Source of the DNA: Pleurodeles waltl
Taxonomy: Eukaryota; Chordata; Amphibia; Caudata; Salamandridae
Direction: 5' to 3'
DNA: 64,000 bases
Assembly: GCF_031143425.1 (NCBI RefSeq)
Contig: NC_090437.1
Location: forward strand, 850,281,978 to 850,345,977
The position numbers were made by a program, and so were the translations under genes. The notes under the pieces were generated by a model, which worked only from the letters and a program-made list of their open reading frames with translations, ran no database searches and was not told the origin of the DNA. Below, one piece after another: positions 45,029 through 54,880 of the stretch. Within the stretch, counting starts at the first letter, position 1. Each line of letters starts with the position of its first letter.

Positions 45029-45181
45029 CCTCTGATAAGCCTACTGCTCGACCACACTACCACAAAATAGAGCATTAGAATTATCTTTATTTGCCACTAT
45101 CTTACCTCTAAGGGGAACCCTTGGACTCTGTGCATGCTATTTCTTACGTTGAAATAGTACATACAGAGCCAACTTCCTACA
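45029..45181 (+). mobile_element. LTR-A, last 153 bp
   Basis: CCTCTGATAAGCC... to ...AACTTCCTACA is the missing 3' end of LTR-A. It matches the reverse complement of 42,347-42,499. Compared with the intact inverted copy, about eight bases (AACACTAC) between 38,609 and 45,029 are absent, lost at the nested insertion. Confidence 0.82.
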
Positions 45182-45186
45182 GACAG

Positions 45187-47187
45187 GGTTCATTGGCCGT
45201 ATCTTTTTAGGGTGTTGGAGCGTTCCAGACTAGGCCCGGGTTTTAGGACGTGGATCCGATGTATCTATCAGGCACTTAGGGCTGCGGTCCGGGTTAATGG
45301 TACGCTCTCTCTGCCGTTCCCTATTAGACGAGGGACTCGACAGGGGTGCCCGCTCTCTCCTCTATTGTTCGTGCTATATATGGAGCCCTTTGCGCAGCGT
45401 CTACGAGACAGCCCGTTGGTTTCTGGCGTGAAGTTCGGAGGTGATCACCATCTCATTACATTGTATGCAGATGATGTGATCCTTATCCTGGTGGAGCCCG
45501 CGACTTCGATGCCTGCGCTCATGGCGATAGTTGCTGAGTTCGGCCAGGTCTCTGGGTTCCGGGTGAACATGCAGAAGTCCCAGGTTCTTAGCTTGTATGT
45601 AAGCCCGGAGCATGAGGAGGACTTGAGAGCCCGATACCACTTTCTCTGGTCGACATCGCAGCTTTCTTATCTGGGTGTTGATCTGGCGTCCTCCGCTGCA
45701 AAGACGGCAAGCTTGAATTACACGAAGTTAGTTCGTGAGGTGCAGCGGGACCTGGAGTCTTGGGAGAAACAAACTTTCCTGGCTGGGTAGGGTGTCGGCG
45801 GTGAAGATGACAGTGTTGCCGCGTATACTATATGTGTTCCAGGCGCTTCCCCTGACTCCTCCTCGACGATAGCGACTCTCCAGTCGGCAGTTCTGAGATT
45901 TATCTGGGATGGGCGACCGGCGCGCCTCCCGCAACGGGTTTTGCACTGTCCTAAGGGGGAGAGGGGCTGGCGGTTCCCTGCCTTTTGCGATATTTCCAGG
46001 CGGTGCAGTTGCGTTTTCTTTTAGAGTGGAGTCGCCCACTTACTGAGAAACATTGGTGCTTTATGGATCAGGCGGTGGCGGGCTCTCATATTTGGAAGGA
46101 GCCCTGGCTCCGGCGTCATCACAGGGCGGGGGGCCTCTACTCCTCCCCGATTACGGGAGCAACGGTACGTGTATGGGATACGGTGGCTTGTCGGTCGGGG
46201 CTTGCATCGTTTCTGTCCCCGATGACCCCAATAGGCGCAAATCCTGATTTTGAGCCTGGGCTGCACATGGAAGGTCTGCGCCGTTAGTATGATGGGGGTT
46301 GTAAGAGGGTGGGGAGCCTTTTTGATGAGTAAGGAGTGATTCCCTTCGACCAGATGAGGGAGACATATGGCTTGACAGAGGCAGATAGGCTGATGTACTA
46401 TCAGGTGCGGCACTGGGCCCTTCTGCCAGCTAATAGAGCACTTATGGATAGGCCGCTCACGCCATTCGAGAAATGGTTGCTGACGAAGAGGGATGATAGA
46501 CAAGTGATTTCAGAGCTTTATAGGCTTCTGCAGGGGGAGGGGCGTGCGCCTAAGTCTAAGGGGCAGTTGAGATGGGAGAGGGAGCTGAAGAGGGAGCTTT
46601 CTGAGGAGGAATTGGACAATATATTTGATAGAATACATCATACTGCCTATAATGCAGCAGGGACGAAGACGGCATATAAGGTGGGCTCTTATTGGTATTA
46701 CACCCCAGCTAGGATACATGCATGGTATCCCACCAAGTCTAGCCTTTGTTGGAGGGGGTGTGGTGGCATGGGTACACTTGTGCATCTGCTCTGGCATTGC
46801 CCCAAGCTCAAGAGATATTGGGAGAGCATTATAGACGATACTGATAAAGTGTTCCATACCGAGATTCCTAGATTTCCATTGTATGTTCTGCTGGGCCTAC
46901 CCAATCCCCTCACTTTTCCCCTTCGATCGCTGAAGGGGCGACAGATGGCCCTGGCCCTCAATGCAGCGCTGCAGTTGATACTAACTTTATGGGGCACGGG
47001 CAGGGTACCGACATATGTGTCCTGGCTTCAGAAGCTGTGGTTCATTCTGGCAATGGAGAAGCTTACCCTGGCCGCTCAGCAGCGAGTGGGTGACCTGGGT
47101 ACACTATGGAGACCGTTCCTTCAAATTCTGTCCACAGAATTTACTGAGCTGACATGCCCAGCTTATCTGAGAGTATTGGGGCTGACT
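45187..47187 (+). pseudogene. L1-B ORF2, 3' part: RT palm and C-terminal cysteine region
   Basis: This continues the RT after the LTR insertion: GVHW-equivalent GTTCATTGGCCG, then LGPGFRTWIRCIYQALRAAV, RRGTRQGCPLSPLLFVLYME, and the intact catalytic LITLYADDVILIL (YADD codons 45,464-45,475). The thumb follows with VSGFRVNMQKSQV and SQLSYLGVDL. TAG at 45,788 and further frame breaks up to 46,335 lead into the C-terminal domain. The cysteine region there is LCWRGCGGMGTLVHLLWHC (about 46,744-46,800). The frame from 46,336 ends at TGA, 47,188-47,190. RT residues look intact but the reading frame is not. Confidence 0.87.
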
Positions 47188-47577
47188 TGAACCTCTGTGA
47201 GGGTGTCCATCCTGAGGGAGTGTGGGAGGCCTAGGGCAATGCAGGGAGGGGGAGGAGGGGCCGAACAGGGAGACAGGAGAAGGGCACAGCCTCTTGGGGG
47301 GAAGCACAGTTATTGTATTATTCGTTATTTGTATGTTCTGTTATACCATGTACGGAGCTCGGAGCTCAATAGATTTTTGTGCGTTGGCCACCTTGTCCTT
47401 CTGGTTGACAGGAGGAGACAGGCGGGGAGGTCACTCATGGCAATAGAACAGGGATTCTGTGGATGGACTTCTTCATGCCGAACTTGAACTTTTGTATTTT
47501 GGTGGTTGCACTTTATTGATCATGCTACGATGCGCTGTACTTTCATATGTTTAAATCAATAAACAGATTTGATCCAT
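47188..47577 (+). other. L1-B 3' UTR
   Basis: Non-coding, ending TTTAAATCAATAAACAGATT then TGATCCAT directly against the target duplication. AATAAA lies at about 47,558. There is no poly(A) run. Confidence 0.75.
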
Positions 47578-47593
47578 AAACTTAAAGATTTAG

Positions 47594-49138
47594 ACAAGCA
47601 GATAGGTAAGCATGAACACTTTTTTTCTCTCTCTCAATGATACCACTTATAAATTACATCTTCAAAAAACCTGTTATGAATTAAAATCCATCTTGAGTAA
47701 AAGGGCTCACATTCAAAATTTCTAATAACAATGCTACATTTTGTTTCAGTGCTAACAGATCTGGAACGCTTTCAGCAAATTATTTACATATAAAGCATGA
47801 TTAAAATGAAATTAGTGCAATTGATGGTTCTCAATGAAACATTGTGCTAACAGATAAAGAAATTGTTAATGGATTTTTGGATTATTATTCAACTCTATAT
47901 AGCAATCCTCCATCTGTGGGTACTTATAGTATGGATACATTTTTAAACTTTTGTGGTTTACCTAAAATGTCTCTACCAATTAAAGATAAACTGGACTTAC
48001 CAATCTCTCTAAAAGAGATTGAATTAGTCTTTAAATCCCTGAAATCACATAAATCCCCTGGACCTGATGGTATCCCTGCTGAATGTTATGTGGAATTTTC
48101 TCCTTACCTTCTGCCACATCTACTTAAAATATTCCCTCACTTTAGTATTTCAGGAGCAACCTCTGGACCTTTCACTGAAGCACTGATTATCGTTCTCCTG
48201 AAACCCAACAAATATCCTACTAACGTATCAAACCATTGTCCTATATCTTTAATTAATCTAGACTGTAAGCTTTATGCAAAAATGTTAGCCACCAGATTAT
48301 TTTCTAATCTTGATACGGTTAATCATGTTGATCAATGTGGATTCATGAAACTTAGACACTCTGTGAACAACACTAGATTATTATTCCATATGATCAAAGC
48401 TAGTCCATCCTTTTCCCTTCCCCCCATAGTGAAGGTACATGATGCTGAAAAAGCGTTTGATAAAGTTCATTGGCTTTATTTATTTAGTACCTTATCAGCA
48501 TTTAATTTTGACAGTTAATTTATACGCACGATATCAGCACTACCTTCTGCCAGACTTTTTGTTAATGGCAAATTTCTAGTCATTTTAACCTTTATAAAGA
48601 CACGAGACAAAGATGTCCCTTATTACCATTGCTTTTTCTCCTTAGTATTGAACCTTTACTCTCTGCTGTCAGAAATTCTGTTGACATAAAAGGCCTTATT
48701 ATCAAGGATGTTACTATTAGAACGTCAGACTATGCAGAGGATGTGGTGCTATATATTAGTAAACCTCATTCATCCATTCCTCCTCTGTTAAACTTAATTC
48801 AAACTTACTTTCAGGTTTCAGGCTACACTTTAAACACTAATAAAACAGATGTTTTTCCTTTGAATGTTCAGTGTACTCCATTTATGCTTTCTAACAAAGA
48901 TATTGTTTACAAAAAAGGAAAACTTGAATATCTTGGTATCCTATTTTCTCACACTATTAAACAATGCATTACATTGTATTGTGATTACATTATTAAAGAC
49001 ATTAATGATCTATTTCATATGTGGTCTTCCTTACATCTATCTTGGTGGGGGAAAATAGTTTCTTTAAAAATGAGAATTGCTCCAAAACCCTTTTACCTCC
49101 TTTCAATGACACCTACTCACCTTCCTCTTACATTCTAG
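47594..49138 (+). pseudogene. L1-C ORF2, linker and reverse transcriptase
   Basis: ORF2 continues after L1-B. The linker ends with SLNDTTYKLHLQKTCYELKS. The RT runs GFLDYYSTLYSNPPS (47,870), LKSHKSPGPDGIPAECY, CPISLINLDCKLYAKMLATR, QCGFMKLRHSVNN and VHDAEKAFDKVHW (about 48,440). A stop and frame change near 48,516-48,628 follow. The palm then reads LLFLLSIEPLL and TSDYAEDVVLYI. The YADD box is YAED, so one catalytic Asp is replaced by Glu. VSGYTLNTNKTDV and LEYLGILFS close the thumb. The copy is inactive. Confidence 0.85.
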
Positions 49139-51425
49139 AAAATGTAGAGAAACTTATATCTAAATTCATTTGAAATAACAAACTAATTTTATCAATTGTA
49201 AAGCATTAAGAGTTGCTAAGATTAATGGTGGTTTTGGTTTGCTTGATTTTCGTAAATATCTTAAAGCTTCTATTAAAAAACCAAGGTTCTTTTTGGGTCA
49301 GTCATACAGGTTTCAATAAATCACCTTCATGGCTTCTCATTGTTCAGAAATTGTCATCACCCCTCCCTTTACTGGCATTGTTAACTATGTCCAGTTCTAA
49401 CATCTTCCTTAAATCATCAAACATTCTCAAATCTACAAAACTAAATTTGCAGGACTTAGATTCTCTCTTTCAGTCCCCTATTTCACTTACCTCAAATATG
49501 TCATCATGGTATAAGCCATTAATAAAGCTTGTTCGGACCGCAATGTTTTGGCATTCTTGTATGAAGGCTGTTTTTTTTACTTAAAAAATGTATTTCATAA
49601 CAATACTTTTCTTTATCATTTGAGGAATTGCAACAGCACTTCCTTTTACCTCCTTCTGAAAGTTTCAAATATTAATTTTAGTGTATTTACATCCTTAATT
49701 AATTTCCTTACAACTTACAGCAGAGTGCCACCTCTGGTCTAGAAATTTATATTCAAACAGTAGCTGCATCCCCACATGCTGCTTCAACAATGATATTATA
49801 AATTGAACAATTTTGCAGGAGATATTATCTCTCTTTAAACGTTTTGTAATAATGAACTAGACATATCTGTGTCTCAGGATATGTGGAACAAAATATGGAT
49901 GAGTGATATTTTTGGCTGGCTTCCTGTTATTTAAACCAAACCAATTCATTTATTCTATGTATTTGTCGGGACGCGGCATGCGGCAGAAGGACGCGCCGCG
50001 CCCCTGCACTTTATTATCTTTGTCGAGGCCCCAAATTGGGCATGGGGCCTCCGTTCAGAATTGGCGTGATGTGCCCCTGCTAGTTCCTGCCTCTTCCCAC
50101 TCTCCCTTTTTCCCCCACTTACCTTCTGTTTCTTTTTCTTTCTTTTCTGTCTTCCTCATTTCTTCCTAACTTTATGCCTTTCTTTCATAACCATGATTCC
50201 CTTCTCTTTCCCAGCATGCCTTCCTTTTCCCTGCATGCCTTGGAGTCTTACTTAATATGGTGCCTTTCCTATGGAATTCTATGTTATGTTCCCAATCCAA
50301 TATGGTGTCTTTTACTTCCTGCCAGTCACTTCCTGTTCTTTGGGTATATAAGGTGTGTGATCCCTGTCCTCTTTGCGCTGCAACACTTTCTTTGGGTGGT
50401 GATCTTCGCTGCTGTTCTTCTGCGTCAGATGTTTGATTTTCTGAGCCTGTTCCAGCTTTTTTCTTTGTAATTTTTGCCTTTTTGTTCAGATTTATTTTTA
50501 CCTTTTGTTTTTTGTTTCAGGAGCTCCTATTTGAGGTTTTTACCCTTTGCTTTTTTTTTCCTCGGGGCTCCTTCTGGAGGGCACGGACTGCCTTTGGCAT
50601 TCCCTCCGTCAGCAGCCCTGTGGCTACCAGAAAGGGTCGCCCCTATTTGGGCCAAGACAGGACCTATAAGAACAAGAACCTCGCCACATTTCCAGTGGGC
50701 CACAGACACAGACAACGGGTAGGTAGTGACAGTATTTGTTTATGGACTCCTTCAAAATTATACAATTCAAAGCTTATAAATTCCCCAAATTGCTGGTATT
50801 GCAATATGAATTCTTGTTCTCTAAAACATATGTTGTATGAATGCAATATAATTTCTAAGTTCTGGAAGGAAGTTTGGGATGTTATTACAAAAGTGTTTAC
50901 AATTTCAGATAATTTTACTTATGCTATGATGATTTGTAAATCTATTTCACTTCCTACAAAAAAGTCTGATTTAAATAACAAACTACTAGACATTCTATTA
51001 TCTGCTGCTTTCAAATCAATTACTACTAATTGGAAAATGCTTCAGCAGTATCAATCCATTCATGGTGGTCATGGATAATATTTACTAGACGTGGAGCTAA
51101 TTTAACTCTTTTGGGTGTTATTCATAATACATCTAATTATCAGTTAATTTGGAAACCAACTGATAATTATGTAGCATTATATTTATAAATACATTTTAAT
51201 GTTATCCTACACAACATGTTATGTTTTAAAAGGTTGGCATGTCAAGTTGGTAGCTCTTTCTTAATATTATAAATATTGAAGTTTTTCTTTTCCCTTTTTA
51301 TTTATGTATGGGAACTTCTAACATATCATTACTCTTTTGCAATTTTAATGTGTACATTTTTCAGTGCTCTTTTTTGTACGGTCTATCATTCTACCATAAA
51401 AGTCAATAAAGTATTTAGAACACAG
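49139..51425 (+). pseudogene. L1-C ORF2 C-terminal region and 3' UTR, split by a solo LTR
   Basis: Frameshifted ORF2 C-terminus: KINGGFGLLDFRKYLKAS near 49,225, then further decayed sequence to 49,963. After the 768-bp LTR it resumes at 50,737 with CLWTPSKLYN, then the cysteine region SPNCWYCNMNSCSLKHMLYE and CNIISKFWKEVWDVI. The 3' UTR ends near AATAAA at 51,405. Confidence 0.75.
49964..50731. mobile_element. Solo LTR, 768 bp, in L1-C
   Basis: It starts TGTCGGGACGCGG and ends GGTAGGTAGTGACA, and is flanked by GTATT at 49,959-49,963 and 50,732-50,736. L1-C reading resumes directly after it. GGGTATATAAGG at about 50,342 is a TATA box if the sense strand is plus. It is unrelated to the 2.7-3.0-kb LTRs by eye. 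A Ty3/gypsy or retrovirus-like origin cannot be decided from an LTR alone. Confidence 0.88.
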
Positions 51426-51439
51426 AACAACTTTGTGTA

Positions 51440-53381
51440 AACTGTGTTGACTGATACTTGGTTGTCAAAGACATCCTCCCTAAATCTGGCAGTCATGATT
51501 CCTCATGGCGACAAAATCACTCACTGTTGCTGATAGGAGGAGGAGGTGCTATTGTAATGCATGAATACTTACTTTATAAACACATCACGTTGCACACTGT
51601 CTGCCTCTATTTCTCGGTTTGCAAAATTTCCATGTATCCAATCTTCACTTGCACACTGTTGGCGGTCTATCACCAACCTAATGCATCTGCCAAAAACAGT
51701 AGCAAAATCCTCTACGATGCAACTTAGTGATTTATGTCACCAACAAGTAGTTAATATGGGTGTTTTAACTTACATATCGATATCCATAGTGATAATAAGA
51801 CACAAGACCAGGACCTTTGGGCAGCCACAAGACCTTCTTCATATTCCTGACAGTTTATGGTACGAATAATCAATTGAAACTGCCACTCTTGTGGGAAAAA
51901 CAACTTTGACCTTGTCTTTCCCCTAAATGGGAGAAAAGAAGTCACTGCAATCGTATGCATGGGTTGAACTGACTACTATCTCATCCAATTACAAGCTATT
52001 GCACTGAAGCTTTTGAAAGTGTGCGTGAGTCAATCCACCACAATAGCTCCATGTTGGTACAAGCTCAGTGTACCAGAGATGTCTCTCATTCAGCTGCATT
52101 CAATATCTCAAATATTTTCATCTAAGCACTGAACCATTCATTAAGATTAAGACAGAAATTTTACAACTTCCTGCTCCCCGTATTTCAGCACAACATTGTT
52201 CTATCCACCCATACTCCATAATTTAATGACCAGCTAAACCTAGAAACACAAGACAATGTGAATGCAGATGTTGTAGCTCATACGGGGAAGAAGCCTTGGC
52301 AAACTACAAATCACAGTTCAAAGCATTTACAATGGCTATATCAAAGATAAATATTGACTATTTAAAGATTCAGAAGCAGCCTAACACTGTTACTGTCCGA
52401 AAATGCATAGATAACACTGTGCATCCTTCGCACAAACTCTGCCATAAGCTATCCAAATTTACTCAGATATTACAGCAGCAGCCCAACCACCTTTACAGCC
52501 ACTACATGAGCAGAAGAGGTGGCTGGGCCACCAGTCTTTTGGTCTTTCTTCAACATTTCCAGCCAATTAATTTAATGTCATGCTAATCCTTTGCACCCTA
52601 CCCATCCCCAGACTATGAAGCAGGAAGATGGAAGCCATCTCTCCTCTGTTGAAATACCCTAATTTAGACCTCAAGCATGTTGTTAATACTGTCACATCAT
52701 GCTTTCCTGGGACTTAATAAATTGTAGTAAATTGGTGGCCAATCAGTCATTGAAAGTTCTGGAGAAACACATCTTAAATGATTATCATTTTCACTTCACG
52801 TCACTTCAAAAGAGTCGACAAAACTGCCATGTGTCTTGCTATTGAAGAACTCAGGAATTTTACATGAAGGAGATACAGTGGCAGTAATCCTAATCAATCT
52901 TGCCATTATTTCAGCATGGTCTATAACAACATCTTTTCTACACTTTTGAAGGAGGCAGGGATAGCTGAGACCAGCCTTTACTGCTTTACATCTTTTCTGG
53001 TAAGCCAAGTACAATCTATTATGTTGACCAACCTGATATCAGCGGATGCTAGGTTATTACTACGTGTTGCTCCAGGGTCATTTCTGTCCTCTCTGCCCTT
53101 TAATTTATATGTTTGCCCTCTGTCCAAACCACACTGGTTTTTCATAAGTTGATTACACACCACGTGTTATTTGCCTGATCAACAGGCCCTAGGCTCTCTA
53201 GCTCCATGATTTCTTGCAGGCAGTTCAATAATTGATGGGCCGTAATTTATTCAAAGTAAGTGTCTATAAGACAGAAATTTTATTTCTGGGCAAAATATAA
53301 AATGATGGGATATGAATCTACCTGACCTTGCAGTCTGGGCATGGTCTCTTCCACAGTTACAAAGGCAAAGTCATTTGAAAT
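51440..53381 (+). pseudogene. L2/CR1-type LINE ORF2 remnant, endonuclease and RT
   Basis: Decayed coding sequence in several frames. Endonuclease: LTDTWLSKTSSLN (51,446), GGGGAIVMHEYL, LAVYHQPNASAKN, TFGQPQDLLH, then a GHTLDLVF-like stretch near 51,905 and TDYYLIQL. Linker: LANYKSQFKAFTMAISKINI and LCHKLSKFTQIL. RT: LLKEAGIAETSLYCFTSFL, RVAPGSFLSSLPFNLYVCPL (about 53,065, the GVPQGSxLSPLLFNLY block) and YKTEILFLGKI (53,258). This order is typical of the L2/CR1 LINE group. Stops are frequent. The 5' end is missing at the L1-C boundary. Confidence 0.8.
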
Positions 53382-54423
53382 TGTTAGGACTTTCCACTGT
53401 TTGCATGGCTTACCCTGTCTTTTTGCTTCCGACCTCTTGTTTTTGATCCTGTGCTAAAGTTCATTTTTGAAGGTTTTATGACTCTGGGCACTTCATCACT
53501 GCTCACCAGTGCTATAGCAGAAGTGCTCTCTGTATAAATTGTATTTGTGATTGGTATATCCATGATTGGCATATTTGATTTACTAGTAAGCCCCTAATAC
53601 AGTGCACCATGTGTACACTGGGCCTGTAAATCAAATGCTACTAGTGGGCCTGCAGTCCTGATTGTGCCACCCACATGAGTAGCCCTGTAAACATGTCTCA
53701 GACCTGCTACTGCAGCATCTGTGTGGGCTGTTTTATACTGCCATTTCGCCCTGGCAAGTGCCCCCACTTGCCAGGCTCAAACATTCCCTTTTACTACATG
53801 TATGTTGCTCATAAGGTAGGCCGAAGGCAGCCTCATGGGCAGCGTGCAGTGTATTTAAAAGGGAGGATATGTACTGGTGTGTTTTACGTTTCCTGATAGT
53901 GAAATACTGCTAAATTTGGTTTCCACTATTGCAATACCTGCCTCTACCTTAGGGTAACATGGGGATTTCCTTGAAATATCTTTTTAGTGTAATTTCCCAT
54001 TGGGAACAGATAGATATATGGGGTTTGGGGGAGGGGGTCTCTGAACCCACAATTTTAAAATACATCTTTTGGTGACGTTTTTTTTTTTTTTAATTGTAAG
54101 TTTGAAAGTGCCACCTTTAGAAAGTGGGCATTTTCTTGCTTAACCATTCTGTGCCTATGCCTGCCTGCTGAATACATGTCTGGGTCAGGATGACATTTGG
54201 GCTGCATTGTACATTCACTCTAGACAGTCACACAAAGGAAGCTGAGATGTGCCCTGCATATCCTGATGGCCCATCACTTGCTGATGGGTCTTCCTGAGCT
54301 ACGGTGGTGGGAGAAGTTGACACTTGCACTTGAATAGGCCTGTGCCTGGCCTCACACAAAGCAGTCTCCAACACCCTGGAGTGTGTCTGGGGCCAGGGCA
54401 GATCTTCTGCACTTGATCTGAAC
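53382..54423 (-). repeat. Interspersed repeat R1, copy 2, inside the L2/CR1-type LINE
   Basis: It interrupts the LINE between its RT core and its C-terminal part. The 53,560-53,900 portion is the reverse complement of the repeat at 7,255-7,865: CCTGTAAACATGTCTCAGAC at 53,685 against GTCTGAGACATGTTTACAGG-like sequence there. Ends near TGTTAGGACTTT and CTGAACA look LTR-like, but I see no matching flanking duplication, so boundaries and class are uncertain. A long T run lies at 54,079. Confidence 0.6.
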
Positions 54424-54880
54424 ATTAGACTGCTACAACAATCTATCTCTGGGCCTTCCAGCAATTAGTATGATGAAGCTTTGAAAGTACAGAAAGAAGC
54501 TGCGTGTCTTATTTTTCACCTTGAAACATATGGCCACGTTTTTGATGTCACAGAAAACTCTGTTGATTAGGTGAAGCAAATTACTCAGTTTAAATATCTC
54601 TGCTTGATATATAAAGCATATTATCACACCAGAAGAGTCTTGCCTGACATGTATATTAAACTGTTTATATCCCTTCCCACTCTCTTTGGCCAGAAGGTAA
54701 ACAATTGCTATAAATTAAATTACCAAATAGAGCTCAAACAGGCACTTTTTCTTTTAAATTCCCTGGCAGCACACTCTAGAACGAGTTACCTCTGTATTTA
54801 AAACAAATTTAGCATTTTCATGTCTTTAGAAAGTTTCTTGAGACCTATCTTCTCTGATAGTCCCCTCCAAGTGTTCTCTG
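54424..54880 (+). pseudogene. L2/CR1-type LINE ORF2, C-terminal part
   Basis: The reading resumes with LDCYNNLSLGLPAIS (cf. SRLDYCNSLLxGLP), then VQKEAACLIFHLETYGHV, FKYLCLIYKAYYHT and LPDMYIKLFI. The final FxxxLKTyLF-like ending is too decayed to see. It fits directly onto the LINE left of 53,381, confirming that R1 copy 2 is a later insertion. Confidence 0.75.

Larger units (their letters stand above)
36091..45181 (+). mobile_element. LTR insertion into L1-B ORF2 (LTR-A, itself interrupted)
   Basis: The insertion starts TGTAAGGAAATGG and ends AACTTCCTACA. It is flanked by GATAG (36,086-36,090) and GACAG (45,182-45,186), a 5-bp duplication with one transition. Removing it restores continuity of the RT reading (EKAFD-RVHW) across the split. 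The outer pieces 36,091-38,609 and 45,029-45,181 are one plus-strand LTR (solo LTR) of about 2.67 kb. The middle, 38,610-45,028, is a second, antisense copy of the same family with its coding region. Confidence 0.87.
32264..47577 (+). mobile_element. L1-B: full-length GC-rich L1-type LINE with 16-bp target-site duplication
   Basis: The element begins GGGGGCGTGGCCAAGATGG and ends ...CAGATTTGATCCAT. It is flanked by the identical 16-mer AAACTTAAAGATTTAG at 32,248-32,263 and 47,578-47,593. It contains a GC-rich 5' UTR, ORF1, ORF2 with endonuclease, RT and a C-terminal cysteine region, and a 3' UTR with AATAAA. Without the 9.1-kb insertion in ORF2 it is about 6.2 kb, normal for a complete L1. There is no poly(A) tail before the right duplication. 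A handful of stops and frameshifts suggest a moderately young, inactive copy. Confidence 0.92.
31880..51425 (+). mobile_element. L1-C: AT-rich outer L1-type LINE, split by L1-B and by a solo LTR
   Basis: The host element of the nest. Left of L1-B, 31,925-32,247 reads as the end of an L1 endonuclease domain (YYSQIDYLLISCNLINSAY; DFSDLGLISFVLQLDSTQQ). Right of L1-B, the ORF2 linker and RT continue without loss (KLKDLDKQIGKHEHFFSLSL at 47,578-47,640). AATAAA at 51,405-51,410 marks the 3' end, with no poly(A) tail after it. L1-C is more decayed than L1-B, as expected for the older host. Its 5' end and target duplication were not found. Confidence 0.75.

Noticed and set aside
36091..45181. Reading the whole insertion as one provirus with inverted LTRs
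   Set aside because: Orienting the LTR by its junction with the primer-binding site and gag shows that the right LTR and gag share the minus strand. The outer pieces form one plus-strand LTR. Nested insertion explains it more simply than inverted LTRs.
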